Shown here: piece after piece, positions 44,190 to 56,936 of the stretch
Numbering within the stretch: position 1 is the stretch's first letter
Layout: every line of letters starts with the position of its first letter
Assembly (NCBI RefSeq): GCF_000715075.1
Contig: NC_134101.1
Location: 133,190,237 to 133,254,236, forward strand
Length of the DNA stretch: 64,000 nucleotides
DNA from: Nicotiana tabacum
Taxonomy: Eukaryota > Streptophyta > Magnoliopsida > Solanales > Solanaceae
Direction: 5' to 3'
Program-made: the position numbers and the translations under genes
Notes under the pieces: model-generated
Database searches by the model: none
What the model saw: the letters and a program-made list of their open reading frames with translations, nothing else
What the model was told of the DNA's origin: nothing

Positions 44190-46578
44190 ATCAAGTCCAT
44201 TAAAGATATCACCATCGTGGATAGTGTGAAAGTCGTACAAAGACTAACAGGACGAATAGCCGTCTTGGGTCGATTTATTTCGAGGTCATCAGATCAAAGT
44301 CATAGGTTCTTTTCCTTGCTCAAAAAGAAAAAAGGACTTCGCATGGACCTCGGAATGCCACCAACCCTTAGAAGAATTGAAGCGATACTTAGTAAGCCCA
44401 CCTTTGCTTCACACCCCGAAGGTAGATGAAAAGCTTTATTTATATTTGGCAGTGTCCGAGATAGTGGTAAGTGGAGTACTAGTTCTAAAATAGCAAGGTA
44501 CGTAATTCCCTGTTTACTATGTAAGTCGAACTCTGGGAGATGCTGAAACTAGATACCCTCACTTAGAAAAATTAGCACTTGCATTAATAAGCGCATCTAG
44601 AAAGTTAAAGCCATATTTTCAGTGTCATCCCATATGTGTATTAATCACTTATCCTCTCTGAAATGTCTTGCAAAAGCCCAAAATGTCGGGTTGATTGGCC
44701 AAGTAGGCAGTCAAACTTGGCGGGTACGATATCGAATATTAACCCCGAATGCCTATCAAGTCCCAAATCTTGGCTGACTTCGTGGCCTATTTTACAACTA
44801 CTCTCGTACCCGAAGTGGAAAAAGAACTTCTGCTGGGATCGGGTACATCATCGGGGGTATGGACTCTTTTCACAAAAGGTGCCTCGAATGTGAAAGGGTC
44901 TGGGCTCGACATTATTTTGAAGCTACCAATAGGTAGTACTATTAGACAATCTATCAAAACTTCAAGATTGACTAATAATGAGGCCGAGTACGAGGCCATG
45001 ATTGCAGGTCTCGAGCTAGCTAAGAGCTTGGGGGCAGAGGTCATCGAGGCCAAATGCGACTCTCTATTGATGGTGAACCAAGTAAACAAGAGTTTCGAGG
45101 TTTGAGAAGATAGAATGCAGAGGTACTTAAACAAATTATAGGTGACGTTGCACCACTTCAAGGAATGGACCTTGGATCATGTGTCTCGAGAGCAAAATAG
45201 TGAGGTCGATGTGCTTTCAAATCTGGGATCATCGGTCGAAGAAGACGACATTGTCGTAGGGACAGTCGTTCAGTTATTGAGATCTGTGGTCAAGGAAGGT
45301 CATGCCAAAATAAATTCCACGAGCTTGACTTGGGATTGGAGAAATAAGTATATAGATTATTTGAAAAATGGAAAGCTCACATCGGATCATAAAGAATCGA
45401 GGACTCTGCGAACCAAGGTTGCTAGGTTCACACTAGGTGGGGATGGAACATTATATAGGAGAACGTTCGATGGGCCATTAGCGGTATGTTTAGGGCTGGG
45501 GGATACCGATTATGTTCTACGAAAAATCCACGAAGGTACCTGTGGGAATCACTCTGGCACCGAGTTTTTGATTCACAAAATTATCAGAGCAGGGTATTAT
45601 TGAGATAACATGGAAAAAAACACCAAGGAGTTTGTTAAAAAGTGTGACAAATGCCAAAGGTTCGCACCAATGATCCATCAGCCCGGAGAGCAACTACACT
45701 CAGTCTTGTCCTCGTGGCATTTCATGAAATAGGGAATGGACATAGTCGGCCCTCTACCGACGGCCCTAGGTAAAGCCAAATTCATTTTGTTTATGACTAA
45801 TTATTTTTATAAATGGGTGGAAGCACAGACCTTCGAGAAGGTCGGATAAAAAGAAGTTATTGACTTCATTTGGGACCATATTGTGTGACGATTCTGGATA
45901 CCTGCCAAAATTGTATGTGACAACGGCAAGCAATTCATCGGCAGCAAGGTAACAGAGTTCCTCAAAGCGCACAAAATAAAGAGGATTCTATCAACGCCAT
46001 ATCATTCGACAGTGACGGGCAGGCCGAGTCAACAAACAAAACCATCACTCAAAACTTAAAGAAGAGGTTGGACGATGCAAAAGGAAAGTGGAGAGAAGTT
46101 CTACCCAAGGTCCTTTAGGCATATCGAACAACATCAAAGTTTAGCACGGGGGATACTCCGTTCTCTTTAGTATATGGCTCCGAGGCCCTTATCTCTATCG
46201 AGGTCAGAGAACCCAGTGCCAGGTTTTGATATGCATCGAAGGAGTCAAATCACGAGGCTATGAGTACTAGCCTCGAGCTGTTAGATGAAAAACGAGAGGT
46301 AGGACTTGTTCGGATGGCTGCATAGAAGCAAAGAATCGAGAGATACTACAATAGAAGGACCAACCTTCGACACTTCGGAATTGGGGACTTAGTTCTACGG
46401 AAAGTCACCCTCAACACTTGAGACCCAAATGAAAGGGAAACGGGGCCTGAATTGGGAAGGACCGTACCGAGTCCTCGGAGTTGTTAGTAAAGGATCTTAC
46501 AAACTTCGCACAATGGAAGGTGAACAATTTCCAAACAATTGAAATGTATCATTACGCAAACGATACTATTGCTAAGGT
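44190..46578 (+). pseudogene. Tat RNase H and integrase remnant
   Basis: The connecting RNase H (44217-44600) is badly broken. An archaeal-type RNase H, characteristic of Tat, is clear at 44860-45105 ('TNNEAEYEAMIAGLELAK', 'EAKCDSLLMVNQV'). The spacer 45142-45603 leads into the integrase zinc-binding HHCC region ('IHEGTCGNHSGTEFLIHK', 'CDKCQRFAPMIHQPG'). The integrase core follows, with MDIVGPLP and VCDNGKQFIG (two Asp) and a frame shift near 46010-46030 at the catalytic Glu. The C-terminal part ('YGSEALI'-like, then 'KRRYYC'-like end) can be followed to about 46575. At least six stops or indels were seen. Confidence 0.9.
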
Positions 46579-47429
46579 ATGACTTTCTCTTTTTGTCCAT
46601 TTGAATTTGAAACTAACCCATTGCAGGTGTTCGATCGAAGATATCGAAGGCACCTTTTTACATGAAGGCCTTAGGTTTTAAAGCATGCGTTGCACTCTTT
46701 TTCCCTTAGATCGGATTTTTTCCTAAATGGGTTTTACTTGCGAGTTTTTTAATGAGGCAACAACTATGTGCTACCTAAGGAGAACTCAATAGTATCCAAG
46801 GCTTCTTTTTAATCAACCTCGAATACTGGGGGCATCACCCTCGGAGGTTATATTTTCGAGGAAAATATTTCATGCCAAAGAGGGCCTCGACAGGAGAACT
46901 TTGTAATGGGCCAAACGGTCAGATAAACTGTGCCCATATAGAATAGTCGAGCCCTGACGGCAAAACATGTACGCATGTATCAATTATTCAAAGAAGCATT
47001 TTTTCTATATCAAAAAACTTTGTATCTCAAAGAATTCTACTATTACACGAGCTCTACACTTATAATTCTACGAGAAACGACCCAAGGGCCAGAATGCAAA
47101 TACACCCCGAATACTCGGGGACTGTTATCGATAGTCAACACATCCGAGTCATCAAAAACTCGAACCAAAGAGGCATCCCCTCGATATAAAGGCCAAGGCC
47201 ATCATACTCGGGGACTAAAAGTCTAACAAGTTCGAAAGGTTATCGGGAAACAAGTCCAAGAGATATACTCGAAGTCTACGACCATATTAAAGACTGCGGT
47301 CATATAAAGGCTACAACCATATTAAAGACTACAGTCATATAAAGGCTACGACCGAAATAATGCGGCACGGAGATGTCGACTCCCGCCATAAATTATAGGC
47401 CTTCAAACGCTTTGAAAAAATTGGTTAAA
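46579..47429 (+). other. Tat non-coding region between pol and the nested insertion
   Basis: There is no recognised coding frame. A 35-bp tandem repeat (block 'accatattaaagact') begins at 47281 and 47316. The stretch continues at 56243 on the other side of the nested element; TTAAA at 47425-47429 is the left copy of that element's target-site duplication. Confidence 0.75.
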
Positions 47430-49852
47430 TGTCACGACCCAAACCGAAGGGCCGCGACGGGCAACCAGTGCCTTACTCAACCGAGTACCAACGTAACATA
47501 TCTTTCTTATCATGTTATCATGAGTAAATGAGCCAGAAAACCCGTCATGAGATAACAAGAATAAAACATAAAGGAATACTCAACATATGAAGACCCAACA
47601 TGATATACAAACTAATATATGTGACATACGCCTATAAGGCCGACATGACCATTAGTAAACTCGAAACATAGGCCGACAAGGCCATACAATTATCCATACA
47701 CCTGACATCTGTCTACAAGCCTCTAAGAGTACATCAACTCATAAAGGTCGGGATAGAGTCCCGCCATACCAATCAATATATATCCAAAGCATACTGACCA
47801 AATAGGCAACTCCGGAGCAAGTGGAGTACACCAACACCTTCGCTGAGCTGATAGCCTACTAGGAGGACTGTCAACCTATCAATCGGGACCTGCAGGCATG
47901 AAATGCAGCGTCCCCAGGCAAAAGGGACGTCAGTACGAATAAAGTACCGAGTATGTTAGGCAGGAAAGCATAAACAAGAACAGTAATGTAATGAGAGAGA
48001 TAGAGGAGATACAACCTGTAACATCAGAGTGCCTCTGGGGGTTACTGATATGAAATTCATAATACATATATATACATAAACTTTTTAAAACATTCGCCTT
48101 TGTGGGCATCATCATCATCATATCGTACCCGGCCTCAAAGAGGACTCGGTAAAAGCGTACCTGATCATCATAAGGTTCGTTAGAATCGTACCCGGCCACG
48201 TGGAGCTCGATAAACCCAACTGATCAGTGGTTGCACAATAGGTGCCGTACCCGGCCAACTATAGAGCGGCTCGGTAGAGTAAAACAGATACTATATATAA
48301 TGCATGCTAGACTCATGGAATCACCTTCTAAACCTTTTGGAGTGATTTAAGAGCACTATGGACATCCATACCCTCAATATGAACCTTAGTGGGATTTAAG
48401 GATCATACACACTTGTTTAGAACAACTTTATAAGGAAAGAAGACAACCTTAGTTGCTAGGAGTAGATCCATTATGAAGTAGCGTATTCATTTCACTTTAG
48501 ATCATGCCAAAATAAAGAAGAAAGTGCCTTAACATACCTTAAACCCGTTGAGTCCCTAATCCTTTCCAAGCAACTCTTCAAACAAGTCAACTCAATCTAT
48601 CATAGTATAAGGAGATTCAAAATCAGTGTTGAGCAAAGGCTAAGTCTATAACTTAAGCTAGTAGCTCGTTTACGTAAATTTGGGAAGCATATCCCTTGTA
48701 ACAAGGGTCTCCTCTAATACCATATACCAACAACAATTACCAGAGCAATCCATCAATACATAATTATCAATATCAAGACACCATATAACAACAACAAGTC
48801 ACAACTACATTACGACGAGCGGCAAGCTCCGATTGGAATCCGTATACCCCTTATCAATCCTTATAGACTTCTTACTTCAACATAAAAGTATCATTAACAT
48901 GATAATAAAGTCATTAATCAATGATTCCAGCCTTATACCATATATTTATAACAACGAAAATAATCCACAACTTCAACTATCCTCAATTAGCAACTTTATT
49001 CACTAGTTCATGTCTAGCCCATCCATTTAACTTAATCAACATCAAGATACCCTTAGGCACAAGAAAGATCACAATATACATACCTTATACAGTAACTTCA
49101 AGTCAAAATCCAAGTTATATTCAGTTTACAACAACCCTTAATAGCAATACAACACCATAGAAGTGACTTAAGCTAATCCAAGTATTATCTTGTAGTTTAT
49201 CATCCTAACAACTTAACCAACATACAAGCAAGCTTAAGAACAATTAGTAGGCTGTTATACTCACCTTAGACCGCAGAAACAACTTGGAATTTCATCCAAA
49301 TACAGCCCACAACAATCCTCAATGACAACACAACCTCAAAGAGGTGTTGTTCTTCACTAGAACTAAGTTTTGATGTTGAAATATGGTGTAATCACTTTGG
49401 AATAACTTCAAACCCTTGTGGTATATGTTTAGGAAGGTTAGTAGAGGTTTGAAGACGAATTATAGTTGAAAAATGAGCAAAAATAGGCGTCCAAATCGTT
49501 TATAAATTGAAGTAGGTCAACCACCGCCTAAGTGGGTCCCATTGGGAGCTGCTTGCGCGGTCTCGCGAAAACGCAAATATCTCTCTACTCCGTATTGACG
49601 AACGGCTTAATGCGTTAGAAACTAGACTCGTAGACCTTCAATTTGGTAGGTAGAACACCCCATGATTCCAAGTATATTTGGAGAAATTCTCAGATACATT
49701 TGACCTAAATTTCAGCAAATTTATGAATGTAACTTGTGATGACCTTTGCCAACTCTTGTTCCACAACTTGCTTGCCTTCAAAATGTAGAAAATGAATATC
49801 ATACGACTAAAATAACTCATAGAATAACCTCCTTATCATGTTAATAACCCTA
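47430..49852 (-). repeat. 3' LTR of nested Gypsy element (start deleted)
   Basis: On the plus strand it begins TGTCACGACCCAAACC and matches the other LTR to 'gttaataacccta'. The last 249 bp of the partner (55994-56242) are absent here; the sequence jumps into interior DNA. Three 'gtacccggcc' units lie at about 48125-48260. An 89-codon open frame is shared by both LTRs and is not considered a gene. Confidence 0.9.
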
Positions 49853-52800
49853 ACATGTGGTTGGAATTCTTCCAACATCGTAACATTTGATACCTTATGT
49901 CATGTAGTATGTACGATTGTGTCCTTGTATGAGCGCCTAGCGACTCATCTTCTCTTTTTCCTCCATCTTTTAGCCAATATCACTTTATGAACATATACAT
50001 AATTATGACAAGTTGTCCCTCTAGGCATCTATAGGTGTACTGATGTCTTTCGCTTGGTACTTTATCGAACTTAAGACTATTTCTATCTCTTGTTTCATAG
50101 CCTTGTATATCTATCCTTATGGATTTACTACATCTAGGTAGGTTATACTATACCATAAAACTTACTTCGGTTTATTATTACTGAGGTTTGCTACCCAACT
50201 CCAGGTTACTCTCTTACTGCTTATCCTATATGTATAAATCTAAGTCTTTTAGTGCTTCCTCATTATTATTCATCTAAGAATAACAAACAAATCTCATCTC
50301 GAACTTTGGAACTTGTACCCATCTATTGTTTATTCACCTTAATGTTGATCTATAATCTATCACTGATAACTTGCAACCTCTTACGTAATACACTGTCACT
50401 AGGGCTCACATCTTATAGGGGAACATATGAAGTGATTTTCCTGATCCACCTAGGGATAATACTATACTTCAATAACCGTATTTCATTGCATCCTAACGCG
50501 ATTCATCTTATGGGGGTATTCTAATCCCGTGCAATTAATAAAATCCCTTTCTCGTTAAATCATTACTCAATCAAAGGCCTAAGAATCATCCTCTTATCTA
50601 TCATAGTTACACCCTTATTCTACAGCCAGGGCAGCATTCCATCTCTTCTAAATGCACCTAGTCTCAGACTCCTCTATGTTCATTCAGGCTGTACCGAGCT
50701 TTTTATTACATATGGAAATTATCAGCTCCCTTGTTTTGATGGGTTTAATCCCGAGGACATACATATTCTCGTCACCTTCTCACTCACCTTTTCATATCCT
50801 TACTCCTATCTACCTAAAACCTTGTTGCTCTATAATACTTTACCTTAGGACCTACACTGATCTATTTATACTACTCTCAACCTTCCTTTAACTTGATAGC
50901 ACCATAAATTTCCTTTTGTGCCTTCTTAGTTGTCCTTAAATGTAAGCAATTACTTTTGCTGGTCGTTCTATCACTTGTTGCATGAATACTTGGCTTGTCT
51001 TTTTGCCCACGAATACTATAATTTCTTGTACCTCATATGATCTCAAACATCACCTTTGATGGCTTTTTTTTTACCATTCATTAGCCATGATAGGTGCCAC
51101 TTTCTTATGGAGTGTATACAATATTGTAGTGAGACTGTTGTTACAGGATCATTTACTCTTTAGCTCACTATGCTTAGGTGGAAACCTTCTTCCTTATTTC
51201 CTCAGCTAGTCTTTCATTGTAGTACTTAGGGAGACCTTCTGGCTCTTGTAAATTTGCGAGCTTGATATATCGTACACCCGAAGGTAATTTTCGTTATTCT
51301 TACTCGCCCATAATAATCCTTAGTTACATAAATTTATGCCTTTGTGCTCGTAGGGTTACTTCTAAGCTCAAATTTTTATTGTCTCCTTAGTGGCACTCTC
51401 TCTTATTTTTATAAACCTTAAAAATGGTACCTTTAATTGCCTCAACTCCTATCTGAAATTTTTTCAAATGATTGCGATCTCGTATCTGCGAGACTGAATT
51501 CACTATGTTGCGGTTCACTACATTTATCTTGCATGATCTATTGATTTATCAATGACCTCCTGTCTAGCCATAACTGGGCACTTCCTGAATCAACTACTAA
51601 TTACTCATTGGTCCATTCTCATATCTATCTATCTATATATATATATATATTCTGCATAATCCCTCTTGGGATATATCCTTTGTCTTAACTTATCTCTCGC
51701 CACTAGCTCCTGATGTATCAAGTGTCCATTCACACTTATTTATCAATAACATCCTGGCCGGAAACTTTTACTGCCTCTCCCTGGTGTCGTGCTTGTATAA
51801 TGTTCTGGAGTTGCAACATATCTGTAGGAACTGAATAAATGCAACATCATCCCTTTCTCTTCTTTACCACATTCGTCCTTTACCATTCCATAGTTAACTG
51901 AACCGCTTAACTCCGACTTAATGCCATATCACACCATATTCCCCTCTTCAGGGGAGTACTAAGATTTAGTACTACGACGATCTACCTATAGTTGTTTTAC
52001 CTCTTCATCTTTGGCGTCTTTTCACATTATCAATGAACCTTAATCACCTTATGGTAACCTTCTGTACCAGGGATAACTAAATTTCTTACGCACGAAGATG
52101 ACACCTACGGTAACTGGCACACTTAGTCCCTTAAGATTAACTCTGCTCAGAGTGCTTGATTTAGGTAAGCGACTTCCTAAATAACCTTTAAAGGATATTC
52201 GTCTGTTGTCTATTCTATTATTGTTGGAGCACGATCTTTGAAATTCTCACGATGTCGACCATTATCAAATCCTCCGGTCCCTAATTCATGTTCGGTTTTA
52301 TCTTGTTCACTAGCTCATACTGATTTTTATTACTCTGGGGTCTAACCTTTCCTCCTGGTAATCACGTTGAAGTCACCAACTCATTTCTCGAAATAAGAAT
52401 ATGACTTTATGGCTTATACTCTTTTATTGCCTTAAGGCTTGTCACCTCTTGTATTTTCCTTCACTTGACTATAGACTCTGTCATCGTGTCATATTTTGAT
52501 TTACTGTTATCACCCCTATATCACATCTTACTCATGATGCTTTATTAATTTTCTTCTTATTCTCCGGATAATATTTTTTTGTCGATCACTTTATTCTAAA
52601 AACTTCAACAAAAAGTTCTTTCCCTTTAAGCTCCCTTAGCTTCATCTCACTGGCTCTTTGGAATGCCTAACATTCTTTTTTTTTTACTCGGGGCTAGTGT
52701 CATATTAAGGTAAATATTTGTCCCTTCTAGGATCACACTGCCTATCTTCTGAAATTTTTGAATATTCCAGTATTCGTATCTGATTGTACTACTCTAGAGT

Positions 52801-53539
52801 TCACTATCTGGGTGTCTTAGAAGGAGATCTATTACCACATTTGCACCATCTTTCGGAAACGTTAGTTAATGATAACAACCCATCCACAATTTTTGGGTTA
52901 CTCTAACTCCAACTGGATCCTGATATCCCATCTTTCTCTTAAATAATATTTGTTAGCTCCAATAGAACATAACTGAGATGGGTGTGGCCAATTGTACTTA
53001 CCTCTGTCATTGATGAAGGTACCAAAATACTTATATTTCTCTGCCTGATTTGAAAATATTGATAATCTTCATTATCTGGGTGCCTCGTACCCCTCTTCAC
53101 CTTACTTCTTTTACTTGTTGAAACTTGTATCTAGCTTCTGAATCCCTCATAGATTTTCACCATATTCGTGAATAGATATCCTTGCCTTAAGGCTCCTTAT
53201 TAAGAAGCATACACATCTTTGTACACACATGATCTGTTGAAAACCTCACATTTACTCATCATAAGCATGATGTGAAATCGAGTCCCTCTGACTCAACTCT
53301 TCCACATCCACATGCAATCTCTTACCAACTGTCGTTGTGGATGTAGGTATCATTACATTACGACTAAAGTCGAATTTAGGAGTTTGAATTCTTACAACTG
53401 AGCTCTACTGCACGATCTAGAGTAAAAAGAAAGAGTGACAGACCTAAATGACCTGTAGCCTCCTGCTTATAAGTGTGGTGCACAACACACCCATAAACTC
53501 TCTACTAGACACGGCTTGTAGACTCCTTAGGATAGAACT
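49853..53539 (-). mobile_element. Interior of nested Gypsy element, no coding potential recognised
   Basis: The 3.7 kb of C/T-rich plus-strand DNA give no recognised retroelement protein on either strand; stops are frequent in all frames. The part 49853-51060 matches the interior near 1525-3560. A microsatellite (tatc)n(ta)n lies at about 51622-51650. The element thus has the form of a large non-coding derivative that would need helper proteins. Confidence 0.75.
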
Positions 53540-53551
53540 GCTCTGATACCA
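53540..53551 (-). other. Primer-binding site (tRNA-iMet), minus strand
   Basis: The plus-strand bases gctctgatacca are the reverse of TGGTATCAGAGC, a 12-of-12 match to the initiator-Met tRNA complement. It lies four bases from the 5' LTR and fixes the orientation of the element. Confidence 0.93.
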
Positions 53552-53555
53552 CTTC

Positions 53556-56242
53556 TGTCACGACCCAAACCGAAGAGTCGCGACGGGCACCCAGTATCTT
53601 ACTCAACCGAGTACCAACGTAACATATCTTTCTTATCATGTTATCATGAGTAAATGAGCCAGAAAACCCATCATAAGATAACAAGAATAAAACATAAGGG
53701 AATACTCAACATATGAAGACCCAACAAGATATACAAACTAATATATGTGACATACGGGCCTATAAGGCTGACATGACCATTAGTAAACTCGAAACATAGG
53801 CCGACAAGGCCATACAATTATCCATACACCTGACATCTGTCTACAAGCCTCTAAGAGTACATCAAATCATAAAGGTCGGGACAAGGTCCCGCCATACCAA
53901 TCAATACATATCCAAAGCATACTGACCAAATAGGCAACTCCGGAGCAAGTGGAGTGCACCAACACCTTCGCTGAGCTGATAGCCTACTATGAGGACTGTC
54001 AACCTATCAATCGGGACCTGCGGGCATGAAATGCAGCGTCCCCAGGCAAAAGGGACGTCAGTACGAATAAAGTACCGAGTATGTTAGGCAGGAAAGCATA
54101 AACAAGAACAGTAATGTAATGAGAGAGATAGAGGAGATACAACCTGTAACATCAGAGTGCCTCTGGGGGTTACTGATATGAAATTCATAATACATATATA
54201 TACATAAACTTTTTAAAACATTCGCCTTTGTGGGCATCATCATCATCATATCGTACCCGGCCTCAAAGAGGACTCGGTAAAAGCGTACCTGATCATCATA
54301 AGGTTCGTTAGAATCGTACCCGGCCACGTGGAGCTCGATAAACCCAACTGATCAGTGGTTGCACAATAGGTGCCGTACCCGGCCAACTATAGAGCGGCTC
54401 GGTAGAGTAAAACAGATACTATATATAATGCATGCTAGACTCATGGAATCACCTTCTAAACCTTTTGGAGTGACTTAAGAGCACTATGGACATCCATACC
54501 CTCAATATGAACCTTAGTGGGATTTAAGGATCATACACACTTGTTTAGAATAACTTTATAAGGAAAGAACAACATGGACAACCTTAGTTGCTAGGAGTAG
54601 ATCCGTTATGAAGTAGCGTATTCATTTCACTTTAGATCATGCCAAAATAAAGAAGAAAGTGCCTTAACATACCTTAAACCCGTTGAGTCCCTAATCCCTT
54701 CCAAGCAACTCTTCAAACAAGTCAACTCAATCTATCATAGTATAAGGAGATTCAAAATCAGTGCTGAGCAAAGGCTAAGTCTATAACTTAAGCTAGTAGC
54801 TCGTTTACGTAAATTTGGGCAGCATATCCCTTGTAACAAGGGCCTCCTCCAATACCATATACCAACAACAATTACCAGAGCAATCCATCAATACATAATT
54901 ATCAATATCAAGACACCATATAACAACAACAAGTCACAACTACATTACGATGAGCGGCAAGCTCCGATTGGAATCCATATACCCCTTATCAATCCTTATA
55001 GACTTCTTAATTCAACATAAAAGTATCATTAAAATGATAATGAAGTCATTAATCAATGATTCCAGCCTTATACCATATATTTATAACAACGAAAATAATC
55101 CACAACTTCAACGATCCTCAATTAGCAACTTTATTCACTAGTTCATGTCTAGCCCATCCATTTAACTTAATCAACATCAAGATAACCTTAGGCACAAGAA
55201 AGATCACAATATACATACCTTATACAGTAACTTCAAGTCAAAATCCAAGTTATATTCAGTTTACAACAACCCTTAATAGCAATACAACACCATAGAAGTG
55301 ACTTAAGCTAATCCAAGTATTATCTTGTAGTTTATCATCCTAACAACTTAACCAACATACAAGCAAGCTTAAGCACAATTAGTAGGCTGTTATACTCACC
55401 TTAGACAGCAGCAACAACTTGCAATTTCATCCAAATACAGCCCACAACAATCATCAATGACAACACAACCTCAAAGAGGTGTTGTTCTTCACTAGAACTA
55501 AGTTTTGATGTTGAAATATGGTGTAATCACTTTGGAATCACTTCAAACCCTTGTGTTATATGTTTAGGAGGGTTAGGAGAGGTTTGGAAACGAATTTTAG
55601 TTGAAAAATGAGCAAAAATAGGCGTCCAAATCGTTTATAAATTGAAGTAGGTCAACCACCGCCTAAGTGGGTCCCATTGGGAGCTGCTTGCGCGGTCTCG
55701 CGAAAACGCGAATATTTGTCTACTCCGATGTCGTATTGATGAACGGCTTAATGATTTAGAAACTAGACACGTAGAACTTCAATTTGGTAGGTAGAACACC
55801 CCATGATTCCAAATATATTTGGAGAAATTCTCAGATACATTTGACCTAAATTTCAGCAAATTTATGAATGTAACTTGTGATGACCTTTGCCAACTCTTGT
55901 TCCACAACTTGTTTGCCTTCAAAATGTAGAAAATGAATATCATACGACTAAAATAACTCATAGAATAACCTTCTTATCATGTTAATAACCCTAGTCTTAC
56001 CCCAAAGTACATGTTATAACATTCGAAACTTGTCGACTTTCGACGAAACTTATTTTCTTCAATTGGTTTAGCTTCTAAGATTTCCAACCCTCTTGGTACT
56101 CCTTATTCATGATCTTAAATATTTGTAACCTCCAAGGTAACATGATTAACTTACTTTATTTGCTTCCAAATAGAATCTTATTTCCGAGCTTACATCAATG
56201 ACTTACGACGTACTCTCACGTATGAAAACTTGGGGTGTAACA
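53556..56242 (-). repeat. 5' LTR of nested Gypsy element
   Basis: This full-length LTR of 2687 bp starts TGTTACACCCCAAG on the minus strand and ends GGGTCGTGACA. It carries the same 'gtacccggcc' units as the partner. Confidence 0.93.
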
Positions 56243-56936
56243 TTAAATTAGGCTACCCTCGGCAAAAGCAAACGTAAAGGGCTTCGATAAAATCAGCCCA
56301 CGAACAATTTAAAGGCTTCGATAACATCAATCTTCGGGAAAACATCAAGAGGTATTCGATTATATTTACACAAATAAATTACAAATAAGGTACCGATCCG
56401 TTGAACCATTGAAAAACCCAACGGGTACAAAAAACATATGCTAAAGCATAGATAGATTTTCACTAAATCGTTTAGCCAAAAAGATGGAAAAATTGTAGCT
56501 GCTTTAGAGGCCATATTGGCCCAACCTAAAGAGCCCAAGGGCCAACCTAAAAGAGCCTAAGGGTCTATATAAAAGAGCCTAAGGGCCAAAATATATAGGG
56601 TTCGAGACTTTGCTCTCACGAGTCCCGACATCCCGAGCTAGCATCAAATCAATTTAAGCTTAGCTTGAGTATTAACAAAAACCTTAAGAAGTATTATATT
56701 GATCAATAGAAAACCTAAGGGTTTATTATGTTCTGAGTCCAAGCCAATATTCAGACTGATCATTAGAGTTATACAATCAAATTATTCACAAGTAAAGATG
56801 AAACGGAATTTAACACAAATCAAAGATGAAGCAAAGAGGTTCTTTATATTTATAAGAGATGTTTGCAAAATATATTTACAATGCCCATGAGGGGCCCTTG
56901 CACAAAAACATAAAAACAAAATAAAGGAACCTAAAT
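56243..56936 (+). other. Tat non-coding region right of the nested insertion
   Basis: It continues the Tat sequence that stops at 47429. Around 56522-56588 the phrase 'agagcctaagggcc' occurs about three times in tandem, with units of 21-27 bp. No coding frame was recognised. Confidence 0.7.

Larger units (their letters stand above)
47430..56242 (-). mobile_element. Nested non-coding Gypsy-type element, minus strand
   Basis: LTR copies at 47430-49852 and 53556-56242 flank a 3.7-kb interior. TTAAA at 47425-47429 and 56243-56247 is the TSD, so this is a complete insertion into the Tat element. A perfect tRNA-iMet primer site on the minus strand abuts the right-hand LTR, which is therefore the 5' LTR. 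LTR copies look nearly identical over about 2.4 kb, so this is one of the younger events here. The left (3') LTR lacks 249 bp of its beginning together with the polypurine tract. No gag or pol motif was recognised. It is a relative of the element at 1-3560. Confidence 0.92.

Noticed and set aside
47930..54327. Identical 89-codon open frames at 47930-48199 and 54058-54327 (minus strand), looking like a conserved gene
   Set aside because: They are the same place in the two LTRs of one young element, so identity follows from LTR duplication. Composition is repeat-derived and no family is recognised.
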